A stretch of 64,000 nt of DNA. Source: Erwinia sp. S63. Lineage in GTDB: Bacteria > Pseudomonadota > Gammaproteobacteria > Enterobacterales > Enterobacteriaceae. The stretch lies in NCBI RefSeq assembly GCF_016625195.1, contig NZ_JACVUP010000001.1:62001-126000 (forward strand), given 5' to 3'. The notes under the pieces are model-generated. The model saw nothing but the letters and a program-made list of their open reading frames with translations, was not told the DNA's origin and made no database searches. How positions within the stretch are numbered: the stretch's first letter is position 1; every line of letters begins with the position of its first letter. Of this stretch, positions 8,531 through 17,953 are shown in pieces. The position numbers and the translations under genes were made by a program.

Positions 8531-9243
8531 TCGATATTATTCAGGAGTATTGGAAACAGCTGCTCTGGACCGATGGTTACCGTTTTACCGGCGTCGCCAT
8601 TACGCTGTGGTTGTTGATTCTTTCCGTGGTGATCGGCGGATGTATGGCGGTGTTCCTCGCGATTGCGCGCGTTTCGCCAAATCGTTACATCTCCACGCCT
8701 GTCTGGCTGTTCACCTATGTTTTCCGCGGAACCCCGCTGTATGTGCAGTTGCTGGTGTTTTACTCCGGCATGTACACGCTGGAAGTGGTGAAAGGCTCGG
8801 AATTGCTGAACGCCTTTTTCCGCAGCGGCCTCAACTGTACGCTGCTGGCCTTTACGCTAAATACCTGCGCCTACACCACTGAAATTTTTGCCGGGGCCAT
8901 TCGCGCCGTTCCGCACGGCGAAATTGAAGCGGCACGCGCTTACGGTTTCTCGCCGTTTAAGATGTATCGCTGCATTATTCTGCCGTCGGCGCTGCGCACT
9001 GCGCTGCCAGCCTACAGCAACGAAGTGATCCTAATGCTGCACTCCACCGCGCTGGCATTTACTGCCACGGTGCCAGATCTGTTGAAAATCGCGCGTGATA
9101 TTAACTCGGCGACCTACCAGCCGTTTACCGCGTTTGGCATCGCTGCGGTGCTGTATTTGATCATCTCTTACGTGCTGATTAGCCTGTTCCGCAAAGCGGA
9201 ACGTCGCTTCCTGGCGCACGTGAAACCTTCTTCATCGCATTGA
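8527..9243 (+). CDS. hisM: Histidine ABC transporter permease HisM
   Basis: This is the second membrane subunit of the importer, 238 residues and full length. It starts in the ATGA overlap with hisQ. It has the amino acid permease signature [20 protein letters not shown] (EAA loop) in the C-terminal half and about five membrane spans. It ends [10 protein letters not shown], nine bases before hisP. It works with HisQ and the HisP dimer. Confidence 0.96.
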   Translation: MIDIIQEYWKQLLWTDGYRFTGVAITLWLLILSVVIGGCMAVFLAIARVSPNRYISTPVWLFTYVFRGTPLYVQLLVFYSGMYTLEVVKGSELLNAFFRSGLNCTLLAFTLNTCAYTTEIFAGAIRAVPHGEIEAARAYGFSPFKMYRCIILPSALRTALPAYSNEVILMLHSTALAFTATVPDLLKIARDINSATYQPFTAFGIAAVLYLIISYVLISLFRKAERRFLAHVKPSSSH

Positions 9244-9251
9244 GTATCACT

Positions 9252-10025
9252 ATGGCTGACAACAAATTAAGCGTTACCGAACTGCACAAGCGTTACGGTG
9301 AACATGAAGTTCTGAAAGGTGTATCACTGCAGGCCAACGCCGGCGATGTGATCAGCATCATTGGCTCGTCCGGTTCCGGGAAAAGTACCTTCTTACGCTG
9401 CATTAACTTCCTCGAAAAGCCGAGCGAAGGCACCATTTCGGTCAACAACGAGCAAATCAATCTGGTGCGTGATACCGATGGGCAGCTGAAAGTGTCCAAC
9501 AAAGAGCAGTTGCGTTCACTGCGCACCCGTCTGACCATGGTGTTCCAGCACTTCAACCTGTGGAGTCACATGACGGTGCTCGACAACGTCACCGAAGCGC
9601 CGATTCAGGTACTGGGGCTGAGTAAAGCTGAAGCACGTGAGCGCGCGATTAAGTATCTGGATAAAGTCGGCATCGACGCGCGTGCGCGCGCGAAATATCC
9701 GGTACACCTTTCTGGTGGTCAGCAGCAGCGTGTGTCCATTGCCCGTGCGCTGGCGATGGAGCCGGAAGTGCTTCTGTTCGATGAACCGACCTCCGCGCTT
9801 GATCCTGAGTTGGTTGGCGAAGTGCTGCGCATCATGCAGAAGCTGGCCGAAGAGGGCAAAACCATGGTGGTGGTGACCCACGAGATGGAGTTTGCGCGCC
9901 ATGTCTCCAATCATGTGATTTTCCTGCATCAGGGCAAGATTGAAGAGCAGGGCCCGCCGGATGAGCTGTTCGGCAACCCGAAAAGCCCGCGTTTGCAGCA
10001 GTTCCTGTCGGGATCGCTGAAGTAA
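9252..10025 (+). CDS. hisP: Histidine ABC transporter ATP-binding protein HisP
   Basis: HisP is the cytoplasmic ATPase that drives uptake through HisQM. I chose ATG 9252 ([16 protein letters not shown]), like E. coli MSENKLHV; the TTG at 9240 overlaps the hisM stop. The protein is 257 residues: Walker [10 protein letters not shown] at 38-46, Q-loop in VFQHFNLW, signature LSGGQQQR, Walker B LLFDEP and switch histidine in VTHEM. It is the last gene of the transport operon. Its 3' UTR carries the foldback repeat at 10050-10148. Confidence 0.97.
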   Translation: MADNKLSVTELHKRYGEHEVLKGVSLQANAGDVISIIGSSGSGKSTFLRCINFLEKPSEGTISVNNEQINLVRDTDGQLKVSNKEQLRSLRTRLTMVFQHFNLWSHMTVLDNVTEAPIQVLGLSKAEARERAIKYLDKVGIDARARAKYPVHLSGGQQQRVSIARALAMEPEVLLFDEPTSALDPELVGEVLRIMQKLAEEGKTMVVVTHEMEFARHVSNHVIFLHQGKIEEQGPPDELFGNPKSPRLQQFLSGSLK

Positions 10026-10049
10026 ATTTTGCACGATGGTTAAGGCGAT

Positions 10050-10148
10050 GGAAGCGGGGGCAGAGGAGTAAAGCATCCCGCGCCAGGGATGGCGCGGGCT
10101 GAGGCCCAGGGATGGTTTATGCCGTCTTTACGATCTGCCCCCGCTTCC
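10050..10148 (+). repeat. Foldback element copy A (two GGA-loop hairpins)
   Basis: Perfect 15-bp arms, GGAAGCGGGGGCAGA (10050-10064) and its complement (10134-10148). An inner stem GTAAAG (10068-10073) pairs with CTTTAC (10126-10131). Hairpin 1 is CCCGCGCC-AGGGAT-GGCGCGGG (10077-10098) and hairpin 2 is CCA-GGGA-TGG (10106-10115). Two further copies with other arm sequences lie at 19568-19667 and 56194-56299. Copy A sits between the convergent hisP and the arabinitol repressor and would end both transcripts in a strong fold. I do not know a name for the family. Confidence 0.85.
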
Positions 10149-10166
10149 TGAGCAGGCGCTGAAAAC

Positions 10167-11114
10167 TCACTCTCGCAGTAACCTCAGCGCCGTATCTTCA
10201 TCGGTCACCAGTCCCGACACCCAGCCGCCCTGCAACGCAGCACGAATCGCCGGATACTTACGCTCGCTGCCGGAAAAACCAATAATCTTGCGCGTTGTCT
10301 GGCTCTCCAATAAAACGCTGGTCAGCAGCTCATCCGTTTCGCCCCACACGCGCTCACCTTGCTGATTAAAAAAGTGCCCGAGCATTTCACCTACCACACC
10401 GCGCCCGTTCAGCGCCTCAACCTGCGCATCAGTGATAAATCCCTCGGCATTCAACGGACAACCCGGCATCACTTCCCCAATACCGACAAAAGCCACATCG
10501 GCCTGCAGCGCGCGATCGGTGACGCGCTGATACACCTGATGCTGCACCCACATCGCTTTATCTTCTGGCGTGTCGGCATACAGCGGCGCAGGAATGAAGA
10601 AATACTTGCCCTGCATCTTCTCCGCCATCTTCAACGGCACGTCATAGCGTGTGCCCGAATCATCTCGCGCGATGGCGCCAATCATCGAAACGCAATGATG
10701 CTGCGGGCGATCCACCCATGGCAGTGCATCAATCATTGAGCGCAAGGTTTTACCGGAACCAATACCAAACACCTGCGGCGCTTCTTCATTGATAAACTGC
10801 GACATCACCGCCGCACCTTCTACCGCTAGCATCTGCTGAATGGCATCATCGTTCAGATTGGCTGACGGCACCACGCGGCACAGATCCAGATCAAACTTCT
10901 CTTGCACCTCGCGCGCCAGTTGCAAACAGTGGGTGACGGGATGATCGATTTTTACGCTTACCATACCCATCTCGCGTGCGCTGGAGACCAGACGCTGCGC
11001 CACCTGGCGTGACAATCCCAATGCCTGCGCAATCTCTTGCTGCGTGACGCCTGCAACGTAGTACATCCACGCGGCACGTGCGGCCAGCTCCTGCTTTTTC
11101 TCTTCTCTGCTCAT
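10167..11114 (-). CDS. dalR: SorC/DeoR-type sugar-responsive repressor of the arabinitol operon
   Basis: This 315-residue regulator has an N-terminal helix-turn-helix (about residues 20-45, TQQEIAQALGLSRQVAQRLV) and a C-terminal sugar-phosphate-binding domain of the SorC family (IGSGKTLRSMIDALPW, VAFVGIGEV, SERKYPAIRAALQGGWVSGLVTDE). ATG 11114 is preceded by GGAACAG at a workable distance; GTG 11117 is the alternative. It is divergent from dalD with a 194-bp shared regulatory region, which fits local control of that operon. The dalR name is by analogy to the Klebsiella D-arabinitol locus. Function is inferred from context and family. Confidence 0.78.
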   Translation of the reverse strand: MSREEKKQELAARAAWMYYVAGVTQQEIAQALGLSRQVAQRLVSSAREMGMVSVKIDHPVTHCLQLAREVQEKFDLDLCRVVPSANLNDDAIQQMLAVEGAAVMSQFINEEAPQVFGIGSGKTLRSMIDALPWVDRPQHHCVSMIGAIARDDSGTRYDVPLKMAEKMQGKYFFIPAPLYADTPEDKAMWVQHQVYQRVTDRALQADVAFVGIGEVMPGCPLNAEGFITDAQVEALNGRGVVGEMLGHFFNQQGERVWGETDELLTSVLLESQTTRKIIGFSGSERKYPAIRAALQGGWVSGLVTDEDTALRLLRE

Positions 11115-11196
11115 CACGCTGTTCCGTCAAAACTGATGCGACATCTTAGCGCGTGTTTTACGAAAAGCACTAACTGAGCAAAAGCCCTAAAAAAGA

Positions 11197-11292
11197 GCAA
11201 ATGTATTATTTGTGATAAGGCTCGCAGAACGATCCTCACCACGCACACTATGCTACCTGTCATCGGGCAAATGCCCTGTCTTGTGGCAAATG
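11197..11292. promoter_or_regulatory. Divergent dalR/dalD control region with repeated GCAAATG motifs
   Basis: GCAAATG occurs three times: 11197-11203, 11267-11273 (inside the palindrome GGGCAAATGCCC, 11265-11276) and 11286-11292. The last two are spaced 19 bp apart. These are candidate repressor operators. TTTGTGATAAGGCTCGCAG near 11209-11227 has one good CRP half-site (TGTGA) and a poor second half. Assignment is inference from position and repetition only. Confidence 0.5.
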
Positions 11293-11308
11293 TTTAATTG
11301 AGGCGATT

Positions 11309-12697
11309 ATGACTAATCAATCAGTGTGGATGCACATCGGCGCGGGATCTTTCCATCGGGCACATCAGGCGTGGTATCTGCATAAACTGCGCGAGCAGGG
11401 TGACGAAAGCTGGAGCATCGCGCTCGGCAATATTCGCAATGACGCGGTGCCGTTGCTCAATCAGCTCGCGGCGCAGAATGGCGAATATGTGCTGGAAACC
11501 GTAACACCGGAAGGTGAGCGCGATTATGAAACCATCACTTCGCTGCGCAAAATCTTGCCGTGGGACAGTGAAATTAGCGCGCTGGTTGAGCAGGGGGCCA
11601 ATCCGCAAACCCGTGTGATTGGCTTTACCGTGACTGAAGCGGGCTACTACCTGACACCTGAATTTAAATTGGATCTCAATCAGGCTGATGTGAAGGCCGA
11701 TCTGGGTGGTGACATCCGCACTATTTATGGCGCACTCAGCCGTATCCTGACAGCGCGTGTAGCCCAAGGTGGCGCGCCGGTCACACTGCTGAACTGCGAT
11801 AACCTGCGTCACAACGGCGAGCGTTTCCGTGACGGCTTCCTGGCGTTTCTGACGGCCAAAGGCGATACCGCACTGGCGGATTGGGTACGCACGCAGACCA
11901 CCTCGCCGAATACCATGGTCGATCGCATTACTCCACGCCCAACGCCGGATGTGGCTGAGCGAGTGCAAGCGGCGACGGGTAAGCAAGATGGCGCTGCGGT
12001 GATGGCAGAATCCTTTATTCAGTGGGTGATCGAGGATGATTTTATTGCCGGTCGACCCGCGCTGGAAAAAGTCGACGTTGAGCTGGTCGAATCGGTGCTG
12101 CCGTGGGAAGAGGCGAAAATCCGCATCCTCAATGCGACACATGCCGCGATTGCCTGGGCGGGCACGCTGATTGGTCTGAACTATATCGATGACAGCACGC
12201 GTCATCCGGTGATTTATCAACTGGCGCACGACTACGTCACTCAGGATGTTATTCCCTCCCTGTCGCCCAGCCCGCTTGATTTAGCCGAATACCGCGACGT
12301 GGTGCTGGCCCGCTTCAGCAACCCTTACATCAAAGACACCACTCAGCGCGTAGGCGCCGACGGCTTGTCCAAAATTCCCGGCATGGTGACGCCAACCCTG
12401 CAAGAGTGCTACCAGCGCGGTGCGCAACCCACCGCAACGGCAGTGATTCCGGCGCTGTTCTTCCTGTTTATGCAGCGCTGGGCTAATGACGACCTGCCAT
12501 ATCCCTATCAGGACGGCGCGCTACAGGCTGATGCACTGCGTAAACAATTCGCCAGTGTCGATCCGTTGAAGGCTTTCCTCAGTGACAGTGCGCTGTTTGC
12601 AGAACTGGCGACTGATAAGGCGTTTCACGAATTGGTGACGCGCCGTGTCGCGAGCCTGCAGCAGTGGCTTAAACAACCTGAACTGGCGGCGGTGTAA
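11309..12697 (+). CDS. dalD: D-arabinitol 4-dehydrogenase (mannitol dehydrogenase family)
   Basis: It should oxidise D-arabinitol to D-xylulose with NAD in the cytoplasm. The 462-residue protein closely follows Klebsiella DalD as I remember it: N-terminal [18 protein letters not shown] (Rossmann entry), [12 protein letters not shown], then [14 protein letters not shown] and [12 protein letters not shown] typical of the long-chain mannitol dehydrogenase family. The family's catalytic lysine region follows, beginning [19 protein letters not shown] follows TTGAGGCG. The next gene, a xylulokinase, starts 2 bp after the stop, so the product is phosphorylated by the neighbour. Ribitol or another pentitol cannot be excluded as substrate. 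Confidence 0.88.
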   Translation: MTNQSVWMHIGAGSFHRAHQAWYLHKLREQGDESWSIALGNIRNDAVPLLNQLAAQNGEYVLETVTPEGERDYETITSLRKILPWDSEISALVEQGANPQTRVIGFTVTEAGYYLTPEFKLDLNQADVKADLGGDIRTIYGALSRILTARVAQGGAPVTLLNCDNLRHNGERFRDGFLAFLTAKGDTALADWVRTQTTSPNTMVDRITPRPTPDVAERVQAATGKQDGAAVMAESFIQWVIEDDFIAGRPALEKVDVELVESVLPWEEAKIRILNATHAAIAWAGTLIGLNYIDDSTRHPVIYQLAHDYVTQDVIPSLSPSPLDLAEYRDVVLARFSNPYIKDTTQRVGADGLSKIPGMVTPTLQECYQRGAQPTATAVIPALFFLFMQRWANDDLPYPYQDGALQADALRKQFASVDPLKAFLSDSALFAELATDKAFHELVTRRVASLQQWLKQPELAAV

Positions 12698-12699
12698 TT

Positions 12700-14169
12700 A
12701 TGTATCTCGGCATCGATATCGGTACGTCAGAGCTTAAGGCGCTGATCATCAATACGTGCGGCGAGATTGTGGCGTCACAGCACGCCACGCTCACAGTGCA
12801 GCGCCCACATCCCCACTGGGCAGAACAGGATCCTGAACGCTGGTGGCAAGCTTGCACCGAGGTGCTGGCGGCATTACGTCAGCAATCTCCTGATGCGTGG
12901 GCTGCTATCCGTGCCATCGGCTTATCCGGCCAGATGCACGGGGCCGTGCTGCTGGATGCGGATGGCAAGGTTTTGCGTCCCTGCATCTTGTGGAACGACA
13001 CGCGCAGTGCGCCACAGTGTGAGGTGCTGCGTAAATGCTATCCGCAGATGATGGAGATCAGCGGCAACATGATTATGCCCGGATTTACGGCGCCGAAACT
13101 GCGCTGGGTGGCGGAACATGAGCCGGAGATCTTTAGCCGCATCGATAAGGTCCTGCTGCCAAAAGATTACCTGCGCTGGCGTCTTACCGGGCGCTTTGTC
13201 AGTGAACCTTCCGATGCTGCCGGCACGTTGTGGCTGGATGTGGCGCAGCGTGACTGGTCTGATGAACTGCTGGGCGTCACCGGACTGACGCGCGCGCAGA
13301 TGCCTGAACTGGTGGAAGGCAGCGCGGTGAGTGGCCGTGTGCAATCGACACTGGCGAGTGAGTGGGGCCTATCCACCTCGGTCACGGTGGCGGGCGGCGG
13401 CGGTGACAATGCCGCATCGGCGGTTGGCGTGGGTGCAGTGAATCCGGGGGATGCTTTTATCTCATTGGGCACTTCCGGTGTGATTTTCGTGGTGAACGAT
13501 CGCCTGCAAGCCGACCCTCAATCCGGCGTGCATGCCTTCTGCCATGCGCTACCGGGTCGCTGGCATCAAATGAGTGTGATGCTCAGCGCCGCCAGTTGCC
13601 TGCGCTGGTTGTGCAATCTGCTGTCGGTGAGTGAAAGCCAGTTGATGGAGGAGATGGCACAGCTCAGCGATGAGCAACTGCGGAGTGCCCCGATATTCTT
13701 GCCTTACCTGTCAGGTGAGCGCACGCCGCATAACGATCCTGATGCCTCCGGTTCTTTCTTCAATCTTCGCCACGAAACGCCGCGTGCCTTGCTCGGCTAT
13801 GCAGTGATCGAAGGCGTGGCATTTGGACTGGCAGATGGCCTGGCGGTGCTCGGGGATGCCCAGCACCACATTCAGCAATGCAGCCTGACCGGCGGTGGAG
13901 CACGCAGCACACTGTGGGCACAGCTGATTGCCGATGTGCTGCAACTGCCCATCGTCACCCATCCGGCTAGCGCATCCGGCGCGTTGGGTGCCGCACGCCT
14001 GGCATGGCTAGGCGATGGCGGTAATGAGCAAGAGGTCTGCCTGAAACCGCTGGTGCAGGCACGATATCAACCGGATGCCACGCGCGGTGCCGTGCTGCAA
14101 CAGCGGCTGCGTCTGTTCCGCGAACTCTATATCCAACAACAACAGGTGCGCAGCTTGCTGCCTGCATAA
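12700..14169 (+). CDS. dalK: Xylulokinase (FGGY family) of the arabinitol operon
   Basis: It phosphorylates D-xylulose, the product of the preceding dehydrogenase, to xylulose 5-phosphate, which enters the pentose phosphate pathway. The 489-residue protein has the FGGY layout: N-terminal phosphate-binding DIGTSELKALI (residues 5-15), GLSGQMHG and LWNDTRS substrate-site motifs, GGGGDNAASAVGVG, the FGGY signature region SLTGGGARSTLWAQLIADVL, and a C-terminal ATPase lobe. It starts 2 bp after dalD and is followed by the permease. XylB is the equivalent name in xylose operons; I use dalK because of the neighbours. Confidence 0.88.
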   Translation: MYLGIDIGTSELKALIINTCGEIVASQHATLTVQRPHPHWAEQDPERWWQACTEVLAALRQQSPDAWAAIRAIGLSGQMHGAVLLDADGKVLRPCILWNDTRSAPQCEVLRKCYPQMMEISGNMIMPGFTAPKLRWVAEHEPEIFSRIDKVLLPKDYLRWRLTGRFVSEPSDAAGTLWLDVAQRDWSDELLGVTGLTRAQMPELVEGSAVSGRVQSTLASEWGLSTSVTVAGGGGDNAASAVGVGAVNPGDAFISLGTSGVIFVVNDRLQADPQSGVHAFCHALPGRWHQMSVMLSAASCLRWLCNLLSVSESQLMEEMAQLSDEQLRSAPIFLPYLSGERTPHNDPDASGSFFNLRHETPRALLGYAVIEGVAFGLADGLAVLGDAQHHIQQCSLTGGGARSTLWAQLIADVLQLPIVTHPASASGALGAARLAWLGDGGNEQEVCLKPLVQARYQPDATRGAVLQQRLRLFRELYIQQQQVRSLLPA

Positions 14170-14196
14170 CGGCTTACCGAACAGAAGGTGATGGTG

Positions 14197-15477
14197 ATGC
14201 AATCGAACGAATACTGGTTTGGCTTACCGAAAAAGATGTTCTGGGGCTTCCTCGCTATCGCGATTTTTATGGCGGGTGATGGTTTTGAGATGGCGTTTTT
14301 GTCGCGCCATATCACCGACATGGGCTTTACGCCTGCGCAATCTGCGGTGGTATTTACCTTTTATGGCTTAGCGGCGGCGCTGGCGGCCTGGGCGTCGGGC
14401 GTGGTGGCCGAGTTGATCACCCCGCAGCGCGCCATGATGATTGGCTTTGTGTTGTGGATCGTGATGCATGCGCTGTTTATGTCTCTGGGGCTTGGCTTGC
14501 GTAACTATCCGCTGATGGTGCTGTTCTACGGCATCCGCGGGCTGGCTTATCCGCTGTTTATCTACTCGTTTATGATGATGCTGGTGCAGGTCTTACCGCG
14601 TGAGAAACTGGCTGCGGCGACCGGCTGGTTCTGGGCAATGTACTCCGTCGGCATCGGCGTGGTCGGCAGCTACCTGCCAAGTCTGACCATCCCGATGTTG
14701 GGGGAAACCGGCACGCTGTGGCTGGCGATCATCTGGGTGGCCTGTGGCGGGATTCTCGCGTACTTCAGCCTGCGAAATGTGCCGGTGGATCGCTCGCGGG
14801 TAAATCTGCCGATGCGTGACAAAATGACCGAGATGTCGCGTGCCGTCACCATCCTGTTCACCAATCAGCATGTGTTTTATGCCTGCCTGATTCGCATCAT
14901 CAATACGCTGTCGCTGTTTGGTTTTGCCATCATTATGCCGTTGCTGTTTGTCGATCGTCTCGGCTTCACCATCTCTGAATGGTTGCAGATCTGGGCGGTG
15001 TTCTTCTTTGTCACCATCTTCACCAACATCTTTTGGGGCATCACCGGCGAGAAGCTGGGCTGGATCCGTCAGGTGCGCTGGTTCGGTTGCCTCGGAATGG
15101 CGATTTCCAGCCTGATGTTTTACTACCTGCCGCTGTATGCCGGTCATAACTTCTGGGTGGCACTGATTCCGGCGGTAATGCTGGGGATCTTTGTGGCGGC
15201 GTTTGTACCGATGACAGCTGTGTTCCCAACACTGGAACCGCATCACAAAGGCGCCGCCGTTTCGATTTACAACCTGTCTGCAGGCCTGAGTAACTTTGTG
15301 GCCCCGGCCATCGCTTCAGTGATGTTGCCGTTCTTCGACATTGTCGGTGTGGTGTGGGCCTATACCGCGTTGTATGTGTTTGCGGGCGTGCTGACCTTTA
15401 TCATTCGCGTACCACAGCCGGGACATACGCGTGAAGAGAAAGCCGTGAAATCACGCGTAGCTGAGCAACGCAGCTAA
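14197..15477 (+). CDS. dalT: D-arabinitol/pentitol permease, major facilitator superfamily
   Basis: A 426-residue MFS carrier with about 12 membrane spans, matching the Klebsiella DalT/RbtT pentitol transporters: MAGDGFEMAFLSRHI at the first helix, YGIRGLAYPLFIYSF, RIINTLSLFGFAIIMPLLFVD and HHKGAAVSIYNLSAGLSNFVAPA. I chose ATG 14197, 8 bases after AGAAGG. In-frame GTG/ATG codons at 14188-14194 overlap that site. It is third in the dalDKT operon and ends at a palindromic terminator. Proton symport of arabinitol is inferred from family. Confidence 0.86.
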   Translation: MQSNEYWFGLPKKMFWGFLAIAIFMAGDGFEMAFLSRHITDMGFTPAQSAVVFTFYGLAAALAAWASGVVAELITPQRAMMIGFVLWIVMHALFMSLGLGLRNYPLMVLFYGIRGLAYPLFIYSFMMMLVQVLPREKLAAATGWFWAMYSVGIGVVGSYLPSLTIPMLGETGTLWLAIIWVACGGILAYFSLRNVPVDRSRVNLPMRDKMTEMSRAVTILFTNQHVFYACLIRIINTLSLFGFAIIMPLLFVDRLGFTISEWLQIWAVFFFVTIFTNIFWGITGEKLGWIRQVRWFGCLGMAISSLMFYYLPLYAGHNFWVALIPAVMLGIFVAAFVPMTAVFPTLEPHHKGAAVSIYNLSAGLSNFVAPAIASVMLPFFDIVGVVWAYTALYVFAGVLTFIIRVPQPGHTREEKAVKSRVAEQRS

Positions 15478-15483
15478 GTGAAA

Positions 15484-15506
15484 ACGGCGGCCCAGGGCCG
15501 CCGTCT
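15484..15506. terminator. Bidirectional terminator between dalT and yfcH
   Basis: ACGGCGGCC (15484-15492) pairs with GGCCGCCGT (15496-15504) around a 3-base loop, between convergent genes. The T-tract after it is short (CTATTTAT), so termination may be partial. Confidence 0.65.
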
Positions 15507-15508
15507 AT

Positions 15509-16405
15509 TTATCCTGCCACATCCTGCAAGGCTTCCTGCAGGTCATACCATCGGAAACCGAAACCTGATTCCTCCAGGCGTTTCGGCAACACATGCTGTC
15601 CGCCCAGCACCAGCACCGCGGATTCTCCCATCATCAATTTGATCGCGCTGGCAGGCGTGCGCATAAATGCAGGACGATGCATCACGTGGCCGAGTGTGGC
15701 AGCGAACTGCTCATTGCGCACCGCATAAGGGGCAACCATGTTAAAAGGCCCGCTCAGGTTGTTATTGTCTATCAACCAGATAATGGCATTCACCAGATCG
15801 TCGATGTGAATCCACGGCAGGTACTGCTTGCCGCTGCCGATCGGACCGCCGACACCTAATTTGAACGGCAACTTCATTTTTGCCAGTGCGCCACCTTCCT
15901 CTGCTAACACCACGCCAGTGCGTAACAGGCACACGCGGGTGCGATCGCTTTGCGCATTAAGCGCCAGCTGTTCCCAGCGAGCACACAAGGCATGAGTAAA
16001 CTCATCGTGGCCAGGATCGTCTTCCGTTAATACCAGATCACCCGTATCACCATAAAAACCGGTTGCGGATCCGGAAATCAAAAAATGCGGTGGATTGCTG
16101 CTGGCGTGAATCAACGAAACAATCTGCTCGGTGATTTGCCAGCGACTTTCACACAGCCGTTGCTTCTGCTGTTCGGTCCAGCGTTTATCGGCGATAGGTT
16201 CGCCCGCCAGATTGATCACGCCATCAATACCATCAAGATCGGTTTGCTGATTGATGCCGGACCATAACGAGACGCGCGGATCCAGTTTGTCTCGTGCGGA
16301 CGCAACATCACGGGTCACAACGTTCACCTGATGCCCGAGCAACAGCAGGCGCGGTATCAGATGGCGGCCTATCAAACCAGTACCGCCAGTAATAAGCAGG
16401 TGCAT
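15509..16405 (-). CDS. yfcH: NAD(P)-dependent epimerase-like protein YfcH (TIGR01777 family)
   Basis: A 298-residue protein of the SDR39U1/YfcH group. The N-terminal Rossmann loop [10 protein letters not shown] is at residues 7-16, followed by [10 protein letters not shown] and [14 protein letters not shown], and the C-terminal extension typical of the family begins around residue 240. No substrate is established for this family; a nucleoside-diphosphate-sugar role is only fold-based. A strong AAGGAGG precedes the ATG. It is the first backbone gene after the arabinitol cassette and follows hisP in E. coli, which marks the cassette as an insertion relative to that order. Confidence 0.93.
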   Translation of the reverse strand: MHLLITGGTGLIGRHLIPRLLLLGHQVNVVTRDVASARDKLDPRVSLWSGINQQTDLDGIDGVINLAGEPIADKRWTEQQKQRLCESRWQITEQIVSLIHASSNPPHFLISGSATGFYGDTGDLVLTEDDPGHDEFTHALCARWEQLALNAQSDRTRVCLLRTGVVLAEEGGALAKMKLPFKLGVGGPIGSGKQYLPWIHIDDLVNAIIWLIDNNNLSGPFNMVAPYAVRNEQFAATLGHVMHRPAFMRTPASAIKLMMGESAVLVLGGQHVLPKRLEESGFGFRWYDLQEALQDVAG

Positions 16406-17249
<844 letters not shown>

Positions 17250-17360
17250 GCACGAAGAGCCTTGCGGAGGCGAAAAGAACGCTTTACCTTACCGCTCATT
17301 CTAATAAGGCATCGCAAACAGGCGCGTGCTGGGCACGCCGAAAACAGAAAAGGGTTACGG

Positions 17361-17906
17361 ATGGTGGATCAAACGGCAGATAGCGGTATCGAGTGGGTTG
17401 ATATCGTTAGTGAAGAGAACGAAGTCATTGCGCAGGCCAGCCGTGCGCAGATGCGCGCGCAGAATTTGCGTCATCGTGCGACCTACATCGTAGTGCATGA
17501 TGGTATGGGCAAAATTCTGGTGCAGCGTCGCACTGAAATCAAAGACTTCATGCCGGGTATGCTCGATGCGACCGCCGGTGGCGTGGTGCAGAGTGGTGAA
17601 GACATGCTGGAATCTGCACGCCGTGAAGCGGAAGAAGAGTTAGGGATCGCCGCAGTGCCGTTTGCTGAACATGGCAAATTCTACTTCGAAGATGAGCACT
17701 GCCGCGTCTGGGGCGGATTGTTCAGCTGCGTTTCTCATGGTCCGTTTGCCATGCAGGAAGAAGAGGTCGACGAAGTGTTCTGGATGACACCAGAAGAGAT
17801 CACTGCACGCTGCGATGAATTCACCGACGACTCGCTCAAAGCCGTATCACTGTGGCTGAGCCGTAACAGTGACGCCGCTCGTCGCAAGCAGAGCAGCGAA
17901 TCCTGA
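17361..17906 (+). CDS. yfcD: Nudix hydrolase YfcD
   Basis: A 181-residue Nudix protein, related to isopentenyl-diphosphate isomerase-type Nudix enzymes. It carries [18 protein letters not shown] at the N-terminus and the Nudix box [23 protein letters not shown] (about residues 73-95) with its REXXEE core. ATG 17361 gives an E. coli-like start; the frame is open further upstream to 17262 without similarity. The physiological substrate is unknown to me. The 111-bp gap after yfcF lacks the yfcE gene found in E. coli. Confidence 0.92.
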   Translation: MVDQTADSGIEWVDIVSEENEVIAQASRAQMRAQNLRHRATYIVVHDGMGKILVQRRTEIKDFMPGMLDATAGGVVQSGEDMLESARREAEEELGIAAVPFAEHGKFYFEDEHCRVWGGLFSCVSHGPFAMQEEEVDEVFWMTPEEITARCDEFTDDSLKAVSLWLSRNSDAARRKQSSES

Positions 17907-17925
17907 GTTCCCGCTGCGATTGAAC

Positions 17926-17952
17926 AAGGCGCCTACAGGCGCCTTTGTTGTT
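17926..17952. terminator. Bidirectional terminator between yfcD and the GABA transaminase gene
   Basis: AAGGCGCCT (17926-17934) and AGGCGCCTT (17937-17945) form a near-continuous palindrome followed by TGTTGTTTC. It lies between convergent genes and can serve both; its distal part touches the puuE stop region. Confidence 0.8.
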
Positions 17953-17953
17953 T

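Noticed and set aside
10050..10148. Foldback element considered as an ordinary hisP terminator
   Set aside because: There is no T-tract after the outer stem, and the same multi-hairpin design occurs at two unrelated loci, so simple termination does not explain it, although it may also stop transcription.
14188..14196. GTG/ATG codons upstream of ATG 14197 as dalT starts
   Set aside because: They overlap the AGAAGG ribosome site, which is well placed for ATG 14197.
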